64,000 nt of DNA from Candidatus Bathyarchaeota archaeon (GCA_004376295.1 SOJZ01000028.1:23491-87490); one strand, 5' to 3'; shown: positions 25,937 to 34,830, counted from the stretch's first letter. The notes: generated by a model from the sequence alone, not told the origin. A program made the numbers and translations.

Positions 25937-26535
25937 GCATAAACATAGACAAAAAGAAATTACGCAAAGAGTTATTTGATGAGCTTGAAGGTTCAAAATC
26001 GCTTCCTCTCTGGTATACCATAGGCACGGGATGCACAATCACTTATGATGGTGAATACTTAAAAGTGCACAATCTGGCAGGTCAATATTCAGCTATTGGA
26101 ACAGGATTTGGAAGCCCAGCCTATCAAGCTACAAGAGATACTTATTCCCTTCTCGTAGCAGCAAAAATAAAAGCGCCAAGTGGTGATACAAGTATCTACT
26201 TCTTTTTCCTTGAACCCAGAAAAGGCAACTACGATAATTTTCAAGGCTTTCGTCATGATGGCGCAAACCATTGCTTTGAATTTCGGGATACTGGCGCCGA
26301 AGAACAAGATAATATCGCAGGTCAAGATTGGACAACTGAACACGCGTTTATGATAAAACACAAAAAAGACGGAACCTTATGTCAAGGATACATTGACGGT
26401 GCACTCAAAGCGGAAAGCACGGATGCCCTAAAAATTTCTGACCAACCATTTTGTGTGTATGTTGCTGAACCAGATGGTGTCGCAAGAGATGTGTATCTGA
26501 AATATCCTCCAGGAATCTACATGGAGTCGGGATGA
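25933..26535 (+). CDS. Lectin-like (concanavalin-fold) tail protein
   Basis: The 200-residue protein has a beta-sandwich pattern: WYTIGTGCTITYDGEYLKVHN, TYSLLVAAKIKAPSGDTSIYFFFL, CFEFRDTGAEEQ and HKKDGTLCQGYIDG. This order of strands is typical of LamG/concanavalin-like carbohydrate-binding modules. It sits between the tape measure and the baseplate hub and overlaps the tape-measure gene by four bases. A role in binding a surface glycan is inference from fold and position. Confidence 0.5.
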   Translation: MSINIDKKKLRKELFDELEGSKSLPLWYTIGTGCTITYDGEYLKVHNLAGQYSAIGTGFGSPAYQATRDTYSLLVAAKIKAPSGDTSIYFFFLEPRKGNYDNFQGFRHDGANHCFEFRDTGAEEQDNIAGQDWTTEHAFMIKHKKDGTLCQGYIDGALKAESTDALKISDQPFCVYVAEPDGVARDVYLKYPPGIYMESG

Positions 26536-26541
26536 AGAGAT

Positions 26542-26979
26542 ATGATATACAGAAAAATTTTCAAAGTAAGAACCGTTGGAAGCAGGGAAACTTCAGATTT
26601 GAGGCCTGAATGGGCTGATGAAATGCCTAACATTATGCCAGGAGTGAGCTTCGTAGTCCATGAATATGATGAGATAGAAGGTTGGTGTATCTGTGAATGC
26701 TGGGTTTCTGACCACCCCATAAGAAACGTAGCCAGAAACATGAGTGACTTGGAAGCCTTAGCTACAGAGCCATGTGTAATTGAAGTGTTACCAAGTCATC
26801 TAATAAGTCCTCCAATTCTGGGCATATTAAGTCTTTCAGGAGGCCATTCTCCCGAATCCGTTGACTTGAAAAAGAAAACTCTGGTGTTCAAAGGTAAAAC
26901 AATGGCCTTCAAACGCGTGGAGAAAAACAGAAGAACAAGTGGTGAAGAGGAAGACCTTTACATTTTGGATGAAGGTTAA
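26542..26979 (+). CDS. Uncharacterised tail-region protein
   Basis: The 145-residue product has an N-terminal alpha/beta region with EIEGWCICECWVSDH and an acidic C-terminus. I do not recognise it. Its place directly before the hub gene, with only one base between stop and next start, suggests a distal tail or chaperone protein. Confidence 0.4.
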   Translation: MIYRKIFKVRTVGSRETSDLRPEWADEMPNIMPGVSFVVHEYDEIEGWCICECWVSDHPIRNVARNMSDLEALATEPCVIEVLPSHLISPPILGILSLSGGHSPESVDLKKKTLVFKGKTMAFKRVEKNRRTSGEEEDLYILDEG

Positions 26980-26980
26980 C

Positions 26981-28948
26981 ATGGGCAAAGTTTGGCTCGA
27001 CGACACAGAAATCGGCACATTCGACCCTCAAAAAAAGGGCACATCAGGTAATATTTTAGTGAATGCAACAAATGTTGGCACGTTTACACTTGGCGGTGAC
27101 GGGTACGTCTACGCAAATTCAACGGTGGTTGGCACTTACGTAGCTAGTGATTTCGTCGGTTTGCCTGTTATCGCCTTAGCTTTCGGCTCAGTAACACCTC
27201 CGCAGGGTGATGTTCTCGAGTTGAGAGTTCATTTAGGATGTTCGAAAGAGGTCTCAAGCTTCGAGTGTCTACTGCAGAACTTTGATAAGAAGTATAGCCC
27301 GGGCGGGACTTATCCAATCAACGTAGGTGATGATTGCCATTTTGACATTGGCAGGGGAGTGAATTGCCCTCTCATTCTAACGGGTCGGGTTGAAGAGATT
27401 GAGCCACAATCCACACCTATTGAAAATTATATTCGAGTGCGAGGGAGATGCTGCGGCGAGAAGATTTTCCGACGGGTAGTGACCAAAACTTATGAGAATC
27501 AAAAAGGAGAGGCCATCGTCAAAGACCTTATTGACAATTATGTGGGTTTAAGCCATGTCCGCAACTCAACCGAGTTGATTGAAGATACGGATACGACTTA
27601 TACGCTCTTGGAATATGAAAACACACCAGTTTTCGATATTCTAAAGTATATTGCGGCAACCGCTGACAAAGCTGGTGTAATCGGATTTGATTTTCGTGTT
27701 GAACCGGATGGTAAATTCGCGTTTTTCCCGAAAAACAGTAAAACTTCACCTGTCAGCCTTTCAGAACGGATCGAGGTTAGCAGTTACCGCAAGGATATTC
27801 ACCGCATAAGAAATAAGATCATCGTGTATGGAGCCGCTGAAAAGCCGAATGATTCATCAAAAGATTTTGGTACAGACATGGCAACTCCGCATAAAGGGTC
27901 AAAGGTAGACCAAGCAAGTGCCTCTGGGCAAAAGAATCTCTATGTTACAAGTACCACAGACTTTGCAGTGGGAGATAAAATTTGGATCTACATGTATCCC
28001 GATTACGAAGAGAATGAAGTGGAAAGCATAGTTGCTGGCGATCATTTAGTTTGCGTAAATAATCTTCAGCATACATACGGAATTAACACAGGGGTTATTG
28101 TTTATCCCGGCTGGGGACCCACATCGGCAGGCACGACTATTACAGCTGATGCAGCTAACAAGGAAGTTGGGAGCCGTAGCGTAAAAATAGCTGTAAATGA
28201 TGGTGGAGGCTGGGGTGGCGCATTATATCATTGGGATTCACCCATAGACATGAACAAATATGTCAGCCTCAACTTTTTGATTTGCTCAAGTGTTGGCATA
28301 AGTGGAGTCATTTCTCTAAGAGACGCTAATTTCAAACAGGCCTCTTCATCTAATCTAGGTGTTAGTAATGACGAGAATTTTCATTTTGTTTCTGTTAGAG
28401 GAGGACGAAAAAATGCTGATGGGTGGGGAGCAGAATCAGGCTTTGATTGGACCACAATCATAGAAGTAGAAATTCGGATGAACGCCAGTGTCTTAGATTA
28501 CTGGATAGATGGAATGTTTTTTGGTCATAAACGCTGGGAGACCACGCAAGAGGATTCGGGTAGCCAGGCAAGCTATGGACTGCGCGAGCTTGTGGAAGTA
28601 GATGAAGAGCTACACAGTGATAATGAATGTGAGTTGCGGGCTAAGGCTTTACTTGCACAACTGAAAGACCCTGCTGAACATTTGACGTTGCGAAGCACAG
28701 TAATTGACTATTACGTTAATCCGCTTTTGCCAGCTGACAAAATCCCTGTTAAGCTTCCCAATGAAAACATCGACTCGGACTATCGGATCATAAACGGTGA
28801 ATACCATGTGATCGCGAGAGACCAAACCTTAGACATCACTTTGGAGCTTGGGAAAGAGGAGCCTCTGCTCGCCGACTACTTGTATGGCCTCAGATCTGGA
28901 GCAGTCACGCTGGAGAGATTATCGAGGACAAAAGCGGGAGTGAGATAG
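26981..28948 (+). CDS. Baseplate hub/tail-associated protein with inserted carbohydrate-binding domain
   Basis: I use ATG 26981 (AAGGT upstream), giving 655 residues. The N-terminal 80 residues contain a twofold repeat (TEIGTFDPQKKGTSGNILV, TNVGTFTLGGDGYVYANS). The next part, including LVLTGRVEEIEP-like strands and a helical region around KDLIDNYVGLSHVRN, resembles the hub domains of gp27/phage-late-control proteins. Roughly residues 366-526 form a jelly-roll-like insertion (SRSVKIAVNDGGGWGGALYH, DYWIDGMFFGHKRW), which looks like a carbohydrate-binding module. The hub fold then resumes to the C-terminus. Confidence 0.55.
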   Translation: MGKVWLDDTEIGTFDPQKKGTSGNILVNATNVGTFTLGGDGYVYANSTVVGTYVASDFVGLPVIALAFGSVTPPQGDVLELRVHLGCSKEVSSFECLLQNFDKKYSPGGTYPINVGDDCHFDIGRGVNCPLILTGRVEEIEPQSTPIENYIRVRGRCCGEKIFRRVVTKTYENQKGEAIVKDLIDNYVGLSHVRNSTELIEDTDTTYTLLEYENTPVFDILKYIAATADKAGVIGFDFRVEPDGKFAFFPKNSKTSPVSLSERIEVSSYRKDIHRIRNKIIVYGAAEKPNDSSKDFGTDMATPHKGSKVDQASASGQKNLYVTSTTDFAVGDKIWIYMYPDYEENEVESIVAGDHLVCVNNLQHTYGINTGVIVYPGWGPTSAGTTITADAANKEVGSRSVKIAVNDGGGWGGALYHWDSPIDMNKYVSLNFLICSSVGISGVISLRDANFKQASSSNLGVSNDENFHFVSVRGGRKNADGWGAESGFDWTTIIEVEIRMNASVLDYWIDGMFFGHKRWETTQEDSGSQASYGLRELVEVDEELHSDNECELRAKALLAQLKDPAEHLTLRSTVIDYYVNPLLPADKIPVKLPNENIDSDYRIINGEYHVIARDQTLDITLELGKEEPLLADYLYGLRSGAVTLERLSRTKAGVR

Positions 28949-29191
28949 ATGGCTGAGGTTCCTTGGGGTCAAAGTCCAGAAGCTTTCAAAACCATTGCTC
29001 AAGGCTTATTGTGGGCCGCGATGATCGGTGGTGCCATAACGAAAGTTACGCGTGAATGGGAAGGAACGGGTAGCTCAAAGGTTTTGAAACGTGTAAAATT
29101 GTGGCATGGAACAACTGAGATTTTACGGTTGCGTTATGATTACGACAGCGATGGAGATAATGTAACAATCGAAGCGGAGGAGATCAGTTAA
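28949..29191 (+). CDS. Small tail-tip protein of unknown function
   Basis: The 80-residue product starts right after the hub stop and overlaps the propeller gene by one base. A hydrophobic helix (TIAQGLLWAAMIGGAITKV) is followed by a beta-hairpin-like half (KVLKRVKLWHGTTEILRLRYDY) and an acidic end. Tight packing between hub and fibre genes suggests a virion component. Confidence 0.45.
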   Translation: MAEVPWGQSPEAFKTIAQGLLWAAMIGGAITKVTREWEGTGSSKVLKRVKLWHGTTEILRLRYDYDSDGDNVTIEAEEIS

Positions 29192-30192
29192 TGGCTTTTG
29201 CAGAGGACATCCACAAACATAAACATAGTAAACTCAAGAATGTAGGACCAGATGATCATCATCGTAAATGGGGGCTCTTCGATGAACCTTCATGGATTCG
29301 CACGTTATATTCGCCATTGGGGACGTTTACAAAAGTAGGAGTTACTCTTTTAGGAGTCGGGGGATGGCATCCAGATTGGGTTAGTCATCCAAGACCCATT
29401 TACAATGAGGCTGATGGTAAGTATTGGGTCTATTTTGCTGGGGGCAACACAAATAGAAGCATAGGGCTCGCAATTGGAACAAGCCTGAAATCTGCTTTAA
29501 CAGAAATCACGGATGGTATTGGAGGAACAAGTAGAGTATTAAATCCAAGTGGCACGGCTGGAGCCTTCGATGAAACTGGTGTAAGTTTTCCAACCGTTAT
29601 CTACGATCCATTGGATGTTGCCGCTAAGCGGTGGAAAATGCTTTTCAATGGGAGAAATGGAGCCGGAGTTTATGAGAAGATAGGTTATGCTTACAGTGCT
29701 GATGGCAAATCTTGGACAAAATATGCGAATAACCCCGTCTTCGAAATAGCTGACAGGCGAGTGGATAGCGCTGCACTTTTTAGGCTTGGAAACAAATTTT
29801 ATTTGCTGTATAGACAGACACTCGTTGACCCACAACAGATAGGTCTGGCTTACTCAGACGACTGTATCACATGGACGCAATACCCTAACAACCCTGTTTT
29901 ACAGCTGGGTTCAGCTGGAGAGTGGGATGACAATGTCGTAGCCTACGTAACACTCTATTTTGACCAAGGTACTTTCTATATGGTTTATTCCGGGAAACAG
30001 GCAACAGGACTCTATAAAATGGGCTTGGCTTTGAGTACAAACTGTTTCAGCTGGACCAAACTGCCTTTCAATCCTGTCTTAACGGACACTGTTTCAGTGT
30101 CAACAGGCTGTTTGATTCGCATAGAAGATGAGTTCATTCTGGTTTATGAACAAAACATCCCAAAAAGCATCCGTTCGGCAACAATTCCATAG
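29191..30192 (+). CDS. Five-bladed beta-propeller, GH43-like; probable receptor-binding or glycan-degrading tail protein
   Basis: The 333-residue protein shows a repeated blade pattern of the GH43/GH32 clan: GLAIGTSL, IGYAYSADGKSWTKYANNPVF, IGLAYSDDCITWTQYPNNPVL, MGLALSTNCFSWTKLPFNPVL. Each blade ends in the typical SxDxxxWTxxxxNPV phrase. The N-terminal HPRPIYNEADGKYWVYFAG could hold the usual Asp, but I cannot confirm a full catalytic triad, so it may only bind glycan. Its place at the end of the tail genes fits a tail fibre or tip. Confidence 0.6.
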   Translation: MAFAEDIHKHKHSKLKNVGPDDHHRKWGLFDEPSWIRTLYSPLGTFTKVGVTLLGVGGWHPDWVSHPRPIYNEADGKYWVYFAGGNTNRSIGLAIGTSLKSALTEITDGIGGTSRVLNPSGTAGAFDETGVSFPTVIYDPLDVAAKRWKMLFNGRNGAGVYEKIGYAYSADGKSWTKYANNPVFEIADRRVDSAALFRLGNKFYLLYRQTLVDPQQIGLAYSDDCITWTQYPNNPVLQLGSAGEWDDNVVAYVTLYFDQGTFYMVYSGKQATGLYKMGLALSTNCFSWTKLPFNPVLTDTVSVSTGCLIRIEDEFILVYEQNIPKSIRSATIP

Positions 30193-30206
30193 GAGACGAT
30201 TTTCTC

Positions 30207-30329
30207 TTGATTGAGTTTTGGAATGTTGTTATCGCGCTTATCGTGGGATTGATTGGAGGAGCCGCTATTCAGAGCGCATGGTTGCACAGCAAGAAAAGAA
30301 AGGAGTTTGACAAAAAGTATGGTGAGTAA
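30207..30329 (+). CDS. Very small single-span membrane protein
   Basis: A 40-residue frame (TTG start, AGGAG about 11 bases upstream) encodes one hydrophobic helix (NVVIALIVGLIGGAAIQ) followed by a strongly basic tail (KKRKEFDKKYGE). Its stop overlaps the start region of the next gene. A lysis-related or tail-associated role is possible; no family is recognised. Confidence 0.45.
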   Translation: MIEFWNVVIALIVGLIGGAAIQSAWLHSKKRKEFDKKYGE

Positions 30330-30714
30330 GACTTTACGACTCGACGATGTTCTCCAAGTTACTTCCAGCTTAAATTTCGGCGATCTCATTGAGATTCATT
30401 GGTTGGACGCCTCGGAGGCTACAGGTCAGCTTGAGCATGACAGGTTTGACACGCCAGTGCAGAGTGTAGGCTATTTCCTCGCGGTTAAGGGGCGAAAGAC
30501 GAAGCATATTGTTATAGCAAAGGAAATTGTAGACAATAGAAGCTATCACTACAATGTTATTCCAGTTGGCATGATTCAAAACCTCAGGATTGTTCAACGC
30601 AACGGTTTGAAACCTTATGTTAAGCGTGTTCTGAAAAAGTTTGCTGCTGCCACTGTGCCTAGGCTTCGTAAAAAGGATGGATGGGTGTATGCGACTAAAA
30701 AACATAATTCGTAA
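30319..30714 (+). CDS. Uncharacterised viral protein
   Basis: With ATG 30319 the product has 131 residues. It is a compact beta-rich protein at the front (LNFGDLIEIHWLDASEATG, QSVGYFLAVKGRKTKHIVIAKE) with a basic C-terminus (KRVLKKFAAATVPRLRKKDG). No family is recognised. It overlaps both neighbours, which supports co-translation within the late operon. Confidence 0.45.
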   Translation: MVSKTLRLDDVLQVTSSLNFGDLIEIHWLDASEATGQLEHDRFDTPVQSVGYFLAVKGRKTKHIVIAKEIVDNRSYHYNVIPVGMIQNLRIVQRNGLKPYVKRVLKKFAAATVPRLRKKDGWVYATKKHNS

Positions 30715-30955
30715 GGCCTTAACAAAAACAGTTGTTGTTCAGGTGGGAGCTCGTAAGAAGCAGAAGCGAGTTCAAGTGCTGCCTAGCGAACAGATTGTTT
30801 ACCTGGTCTATTTTGCAATTGTAGCGTTCGTAGGCTTAACCGCCTTGGAAATTGTTCACATGGTATTCTTCGGTGTTTGGAACAGTGAGATTTTCTCAGC
30901 AATTACTTGCCTCATCGGGACCATCTCAGGTATCTTCATCAGTCAAAATGCGTGA
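30689..30955 (+). CDS. Two-span membrane protein (holin candidate)
   Basis: With ATG 30689 the product has 88 residues. A basic N-terminal part (ARKKQKRVQVL) precedes two hydrophobic helices (IVYLVYFAIVAFVGLTALEI and IFSAITCLIGTISGIFIS). Size, topology and position before the terminase suit a holin or a packaging-associated membrane protein, but there is no diagnostic motif. It overlaps the previous gene by 26 bases. Confidence 0.45.
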   Translation: MRLKNIIRKALTKTVVVQVGARKKQKRVQVLPSEQIVYLVYFAIVAFVGLTALEIVHMVFFGVWNSEIFSAITCLIGTISGIFISQNA

Positions 30956-30980
30956 TCAAGATTGAGAGAGGTAATCATAT

Positions 30981-31358
30981 TTGAATCCTAATAGCAACCA
31001 AATTTTAAAAACAACCGTTTTTCCGCAAATAAAAAAGATAGCGAAAAAATACAAGAAGGTCGATACTCAGAGAGAACGTGCTGAACTCATTTTTGATTTG
31101 AAAGTTATCCTTGAGACTTACAAAAAATACGCTTCTAAGCTGAACAAGCCTGGGCGTCCTGGAAAGTTTGAAATGAAATGTGCACAGCTTGCGGCGTACA
31201 TTGCGAGAAGCATCAACATTATCGCAACGAAATATGACGCTGTCAAAATTAAAGAAATTTTGGATGAAATGGCGGAGAGGGTTTCTAAACTTGAGCAGCT
31301 TCGAAAGACAGATAAAAAGCCTAGACGAAAGAGTTGGAGATCTAGAAAGAGCCGCTGA
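30981..31358 (+). CDS. Terminase small subunit candidate (TerS)
   Basis: The 125-residue product lies just before, and overlaps, the large terminase gene. It is almost wholly helical and basic (IKKIAKKYKKV, DLKVILETYKKYASKLNKPG, KIKEILDEMAERVSKLEQL), with a central coiled-coil-like segment and an Arg/Lys-rich tail, as in DNA-recognising small terminases. The start is TTG 30981. No clear helix-turn-helix is visible, so the call relies on position and composition. A decayed copy of the start of this gene lies at 35354-35415. Confidence 0.5.
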   Translation: MNPNSNQILKTTVFPQIKKIAKKYKKVDTQRERAELIFDLKVILETYKKYASKLNKPGRPGKFEMKCAQLAAYIARSINIIATKYDAVKIKEILDEMAERVSKLEQLRKTDKKPRRKSWRSRKSR

Positions 31359-32754
31359 ACCGCCGAAGATACCCAAGGACTCTGTGCGGTTTTTCAAAAA
31401 GGTTCTGCGTATCAAACCTTATTCATATCAGGCCAAGTTTCTACAGGATGAAAAACCGTTAAGGGTTATCCGTTGGCCTCGGCGAGCTGGCAAAACCACG
31501 TGCATGTCAGGGGACGACATTCGCTTCGCTGCTAGCAATCCGAATTCAACAATTCTAGTTATAATGCCTAAATTCCAGCAAACAAAGGAAATCTATTTTC
31601 AGGGCGAGGGTGGCCTGTATGACCATTTAGCACGGATGAACCCAGAAGACTTTGAGGACATTATAAAAGAGCAGTTACGAACTACCATCCGTTTCAGAAA
31701 TGGTTCCCGGATCCTAGCGGAGGTACCTGAACCCTTTACGATTCGCGGGCATGGGCCCAGGAAAATATCGATTGACGAAATGAACTTCATTCGCAAAGAC
31801 GCTGATTTGTGGTTGAGCGCCCTGTTACCTATGACTTTGACGCGGAAAGTTTACATCAACGTGGCCTCTACGCCTTGGAACAAGGACTCCATATATTGGA
31901 AAATGTGCTTTGACAAAGCCTTCAAAATATTCTCGGGCAACGCTCATGAACACGATCCGCCTCGTTATTTCCTAACCTATGAAGACGTGTTGAAACCTAA
32001 AGGTCCGTTAGAGCCTAAGCAAGTTGAGATAATGCGTGAGCAATATGCTGGTAATCCTTGGCGTTGGAAACGTGAAATGGAATGTGCTTTTGTAGATGAT
32101 GAAACTGCCTTTCTTCCATCGAGCTTAATCATTAAGTGCCAAAACGAGGACTTGGAATTTGCGAAGTTTGAGGACAACATAGCTGGCAGATTCTACGTTG
32201 GGTGGGACCTTGGGCGTGAACGAGATCCTGGCGCCGTCGCCATTATAGACCTCAATGTTCACAGTGATGTGTGCCACTTGGTTCATTGTATATCCTTCAA
32301 ATTGGGAACTCCTTACGTTAGTCAGATGGCTTACATAAAAAGCATCTGCGACCGGTGGAAGGGCGTCAACAATGTTTACTATGATCACACAGGCACTAAA
32401 GGAATTGACGAAGAAATTGAGCGCACAGGATTTCCAGGATTAGAGGGCATCGATTTCACTAAGCCCAATAAACATGGTATGGCCCTGACATTAAAGCAGC
32501 TTATGATGACTCCACGGAAAGCTGATAAAGGCTTGGCGCCGCAGGATGCACGCCGCAGATTTGAGCTTCCCTACGATCAAGATGTGCAGACTGAGCTAAA
32601 TGTTGTTCAATGGGAACAGACTAAGGGTAGCGAGCTCTATACATTCTCTCATCCTGAAGGTTCTCATGATGATCGTTTCTGGGCTATTGCCTTAAGCGTT
32701 TATGCAGCTATTGCAGGAGGGCCAGAGCCATATTTAGGTATGATTCCACGATGA
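31291..32754 (+). CDS. terL: Terminase large subunit (TerL)
   Basis: I use TTG 31291, with GGAGAGG 8 bases upstream, giving 487 residues. The ATPase half has WPRRAGKTT (Walker A, about 62-70) and KISIDEMNF (Walker B with catalytic Glu, about 158-166). The nuclease half has GWDLGRERDPGAVAIID (about residue 301, first metal-binding Asp) and HDDRFWAIALS near the C-terminus. This motor drives DNA into the capsid through the portal and cuts the concatemer. It overlaps TerS by 68 bases in another frame, and its end overlaps the following ABC-ATPase gene by four bases. Confidence 0.85.
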   Translation: MSSFERQIKSLDERVGDLERAAEPPKIPKDSVRFFKKVLRIKPYSYQAKFLQDEKPLRVIRWPRRAGKTTCMSGDDIRFAASNPNSTILVIMPKFQQTKEIYFQGEGGLYDHLARMNPEDFEDIIKEQLRTTIRFRNGSRILAEVPEPFTIRGHGPRKISIDEMNFIRKDADLWLSALLPMTLTRKVYINVASTPWNKDSIYWKMCFDKAFKIFSGNAHEHDPPRYFLTYEDVLKPKGPLEPKQVEIMREQYAGNPWRWKREMECAFVDDETAFLPSSLIIKCQNEDLEFAKFEDNIAGRFYVGWDLGRERDPGAVAIIDLNVHSDVCHLVHCISFKLGTPYVSQMAYIKSICDRWKGVNNVYYDHTGTKGIDEEIERTGFPGLEGIDFTKPNKHGMALTLKQLMMTPRKADKGLAPQDARRRFELPYDQDVQTELNVVQWEQTKGSELYTFSHPEGSHDDRFWAIALSVYAAIAGGPEPYLGMIPR

Positions 32755-34193
32755 GGCGCCGAGAGTTTTTCAAGGTCACTAAGATAACGCGGAAGTTTGA
32801 TCGACGCACTGGCAAATTCACCATTAATATTCGTTATAAGACTAGGACTGAGGTTACTCCTCGAACCGTGGCGGTTTCTGAAGCTTTCGGCTTGGGCGTG
32901 GACGAGTTTCAGGAGCATGTAGTCTATGATAATGTTGAGCTAAAGATAGGGCCCAAGGATATTGTCTATATTACTGGCGATTCTGGGTCCGGGAAAAGCG
33001 TGCTGCTACGAGCATTGGAGAAGGACCTAGCCGGAGAAACCGTTAATATTGCCGATGTAAAAGTTGTTTCGTCACTGCCACTCATTGATACCATTGGTCA
33101 AACAATAGAAAAGGGTCTCGAGCTGCTCTCTCGAGTAGGCTTAAACGATGCTTTCCTTTTTGTACGTCGCTACGATCAGCTCTCAGATGGTCAGAAATAC
33201 AGGTATCGAATTGCCAAGATGATTGAAGCTGGAAAGCAATACTGGATTTTAGATGAGTTCTGCAGCCTGCTGGACCGAGACACTGCTAAGATTGTGGCGC
33301 ATAACATTCGGAAGTTGGCTAGGCAGGAAGGAAAAGCGGTTTTAGCTGCTACAACGCACACCGATTTATACGAGGATCTCAGACCGATGGTGCACATTCA
33401 TAAGCGGTTTGGCAAAGAAATTACGGTTAAGTATCATACTGATAGGTATACATCGCAGTGTACACTGGTCAAGGAAATGCAGATCCAAGAAGGCACGCGT
33501 GAAGATTATGAGGAGTTAGCTGTTTTTCATTACCGTGACAGCCGAAGACTTGTGTGCCCTCAGAAAATCTTCGTTTTGAAACGTGAAGGTGAGCTCTGCG
33601 GGGTCATTGTTTACAAGTCTCCTGCGGTGCGTACGGCTGGGAGAAAAAAGGCTTTTGGGAGAGTGTTAACGATTTATGAAGTGAATCAAGTTTTAACATG
33701 CATCGCTCGGGTTGTAGTTCATCCAAAATATCGTACGATCGGGCTTGGCGTGAAGCTCGTGCGTGAAACGCTTCCTTTAGCCGACAAACCTTACGTGGAA
33801 ACAACCGCAGTTATGGCCCGCTACAATCCGTTTTTCGAACGTGCAGGAATGACAAAAATCGCTGAGAGCACGCCCCGCCCAGCGATCCTGGAAGGCGTAG
33901 AGAAGCTGAGGCGTCTTGGATTTAACCAAGTGCTGCTCGGCTCAACCAAGTATACAATTCAACGAATGCGTAAGAACCCCTGCCTTATCAAAAAAGTTAG
34001 AACGGTTTTCAAGCACGTCTCAAAGGCTGGAGGCGTTTACCGGAAGCGCATAGCATCCACGGGCCGCGCCTACATGAAACATAACGAGTTCTGTGAGTGT
34101 GTGGACCGTGCAGACATAGAGAAGCTGGCGCGAATGATCAAAATCCTTAGCTTTCTCATTCAGACAAAAGTCTACCTATTCTGGAAAAGATAA
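32751..34193 (+). CDS. ABC-type ATPase fused to GNAT-like acetyltransferase (COG2401-like)
   Basis: The 480-residue protein has Walker A GDSGSGKS (about 76-83), an ABC signature variant LSDGQKYRYRIA (about 143) and Walker B YWILDEFCSLLD (about 163). There are no membrane segments, so it is not a transporter subunit. Residues about 245-400 look like a GNAT fold: CIARVVVHPKYRTIGLGVKLVRE is the acetyl-CoA pyrophosphate loop region. Such fusions form a small known family (COG2401) of unknown function. Here it is translationally coupled to TerL, so a role in packaging or in modifying a host or viral protein is inferred. Confidence 0.75.
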   Translation: MRRREFFKVTKITRKFDRRTGKFTINIRYKTRTEVTPRTVAVSEAFGLGVDEFQEHVVYDNVELKIGPKDIVYITGDSGSGKSVLLRALEKDLAGETVNIADVKVVSSLPLIDTIGQTIEKGLELLSRVGLNDAFLFVRRYDQLSDGQKYRYRIAKMIEAGKQYWILDEFCSLLDRDTAKIVAHNIRKLARQEGKAVLAATTHTDLYEDLRPMVHIHKRFGKEITVKYHTDRYTSQCTLVKEMQIQEGTREDYEELAVFHYRDSRRLVCPQKIFVLKREGELCGVIVYKSPAVRTAGRKKAFGRVLTIYEVNQVLTCIARVVVHPKYRTIGLGVKLVRETLPLADKPYVETTAVMARYNPFFERAGMTKIAESTPRPAILEGVEKLRRLGFNQVLLGSTKYTIQRMRKNPCLIKKVRTVFKHVSKAGGVYRKRIASTGRAYMKHNEFCECVDRADIEKLARMIKILSFLIQTKVYLFWKR

Positions 34194-34296
34194 ACCGGGC
34201 GGCTTTGTTGAAAGATGTATGTATGCTGTTTAGTTCTGTTTTTATTCTTCTAGCTTGTTTGGCGCGTTTTGATCCATTCTGTCACCTTCTCTTCTG

Positions 34297-34575
34297 TCAT
34301 TTTGTTCCAAACCACTTCACAATAGCATCGAGAGTTTTTATGAACTCTTCAGATACTTCATCATCTAAAACACTATGACCGCATTCTTTGATACTCCGCT
34401 TAATCGTCATTTTTAATTCCTCCAAATCTTCCTTAAGCCATGAAGCAAAAGGAAATTCTTTCTTAGCTTCCTCAACAGTGCGTAGCATCATAACTAAATC
34501 GGTCATAGGACGAATATTTTCAGGTAATCCTTTTGCTTTCCATTTTTTTATTCGTTTTTCAAATTCACCCTTCAA
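34297..34575 (-). CDS. Small helical protein of unknown function
   Basis: The 92-residue product is highly charged and helical (EKRIKKWKAKGLPENIRPM, EEFIKTLDAIVKWFG). It starts 27 bases after the gene at 34603-34830 on the same strand, so the two may form an operon. They lie just outside the last recognisable viral gene. No family is recognised. Confidence 0.45.
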   Translation of the reverse strand: MKGEFEKRIKKWKAKGLPENIRPMTDLVMMLRTVEEAKKEFPFASWLKEDLEELKMTIKRSIKECGHSVLDDEVSEEFIKTLDAIVKWFGTK

Positions 34576-34602
34576 TTTTCCACATCCTTTTTTGTGCGAG
34601 GA

Positions 34603-34830
34603 TTATTTATTCTCAAAAGGTTCCCATCGATCATCTGTATCTTCCATGATTAGTATTTTCTGTGAGCCTATTGGTATGCCTGATGCTTTCTGTCCATGCG
34701 GATCAACAATTCTACCCCAAGGACCATACCGACCACTTTTGGTTATATGGATTTCTAAGTATGCATTTTTGTTCCAATGGGGTAATCTAACTTTCTTGAT
34801 TCCTTTTTTAGCCAATTCGCTTATTTTCAC
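34603..34830 (-). CDS. Small basic protein of unknown function
   Basis: The 75-residue product has a strong GGAGG ribosome-binding site and starts KISELAKKGIKKVRLPHWNKN. The rest is beta-like, with GPWGRIVDPHGQKASGIPIG. It precedes the helical gene at 34297 by 27 bases. The pair has toxin-antitoxin-like dimensions, but nothing in either sequence proves that. It could also be an early viral gene. Confidence 0.5.
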   Translation of the reverse strand: MKISELAKKGIKKVRLPHWNKNAYLEIHITKSGRYGPWGRIVDPHGQKASGIPIGSQKILIMEDTDDRWEPFENK

